Shown here one piece after another: positions 39,008 to 39,275 of a stretch of DNA of 39,275 bases (the first letter of the stretch is position 1; every line of letters begins with the position of its first letter). Location of the stretch: NCBI GenBank assembly GCA_018969615.1, contig JAGWYA010000007.1, positions 1 to 39,275 on the forward strand. The letters are read 5' to 3'. Source of the stretch: Patescibacteria group bacterium (lineage in GTDB: Bacteria > Patescibacteriota > Minisyncoccia > UBA6257 > 02-FULL-45-10c). The notes under the pieces were generated by a model. It saw only the letters and a list, made by a program, of their open reading frames with translations. It was not told where the DNA came from and did no database searches. Both the position numbers and the translations under genes were made by a program.

Positions 39008-39229
39008 ATGCGGATCGTAAAAAATGAAAGCATGCTTGATCGCTGGGTTCGCGTCGTTCTTGCGGCGCTCCTGACCGTCGGCGCAATGCTTTGGGCAAGC
39101 GGATGGGTCCAGATCGTGCTCTTGGTTGTCGCCGCGGTATTATTGATCACGGCGCTGACCGGATTCTGCGCGCTGTACATGCCGTTCGGTATCTCGACAC
39201 TTAAAAAAGAAGGGACGGACCAGCAGTAG
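39008..39229 (+). CDS. DUF2892 (YgaP-like) membrane protein
   Basis: A 73-residue protein with the DUF2892 pattern: NESMLDRWVRVVLAALL, a second helix (WVQIVLLVVAAVLLITALTGFCALY) and GISTLKKEG. In YgaP this two-helix domain is fused to a rhodanese and binds sulfur-containing anions. Here it stands alone. It is the third gene of the arsR operon, 17 nt after the glutaredoxin gene, with an operator half-site in the gap. Confidence 0.88.
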   Translation: MRIVKNESMLDRWVRVVLAALLTVGAMLWASGWVQIVLLVVAAVLLITALTGFCALYMPFGISTLKKEGTDQQ

Positions 39230-39240
39230 TAAGGATAAAA

Positions 39241-39275
39241 AATTCCCCTCCGACCCGGGTCGGAGGGGAATTTTT
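39241..39275 (+). terminator. Terminator of the arsR operon
   Basis: The long palindrome AATTCCCCTCCGACCC / GGGTCGGAGGGGAATT followed by TTT, cut by the right edge. Confidence 0.88.

Overview
The window reads as one contig with two parts that differ in gene content and in regulatory style. The right part (about 15.8 kb to the end) looks like the chromosome of a small-genome bacterium. I favour the Candidate Phyla Radiation (Patescibacteria) because of the short ValRS without its C-terminal arm, the tRNA without an encoded CCA end, the tight gene packing, the many small membrane proteins and the large sortase-free surface protein with TIG repeats. This placement rests on gene style only, and I cannot name a lineage. 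LEFT BLOCK, 1-15.4 kb: a defence and mobility island, nearly all on the minus strand. From upstream to downstream on that strand it carries a tiny DGK-motif protein, two secreted beta-barrel-like proteins, a short VirD4/TraG-type ATPase, a 1048-residue VirD4-type ATPase fused to a PD-(D/E)XK-like nuclease domain, an RloC/PrrC-like AAA ATPase with a CxxC hook, a Vsr mismatch endonuclease, a 5-methylcytosine methyltransferase, an Eco29kI-type GIY-YIG restriction enzyme, a HEPN/DUF4145-like protein, a membrane-anchored helix-turn-helix protein and an HNH nuclease cut by the left edge. On the plus strand are an XRE regulator and a NYN-domain ribonuclease-like gene whose leader contains a consensus promoter, a palindrome over the -35 box and a perfect intrinsic terminator. 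This block uses Shine-Dalgarno sequences and contains no CCGCGG, the site predicted for its own restriction system, whereas I count about 18 such sites in the right part. JUNCTION, 15.4-15.8 kb: no convincing gene, inverted repeats and a bidirectional terminator. RIGHT PART: envelope and redox functions (PDZ protein, TIG-repeat surface protein, beta-propeller protein, CcdA plus a DipZ-like thioredoxin, a TlpA-like thioredoxin, PAP2 phosphatase, Na+/Ca2+-type exchanger, FAD oxidoreductase, NlpC/P60-like protein, DUF456 protein, YvcK), then housekeeping genes (recA, a RodZ-like protein, tRNA-Leu(UAA), patatin, Hsp20, PrsW, valS) and an autoregulated arsR-glutaredoxin-DUF2892 operon. Many genes here have a -10 box (TATACT, TATGAT, TACACT, TACGAT) exactly 6-7 nt before the start codon, which predicts leaderless mRNAs. 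The extreme case is a 14-bp divergent intergenic region in which two such boxes overlap. The tRNA-Leu follows the same spacing. Hairpin terminators separate most transcription units.
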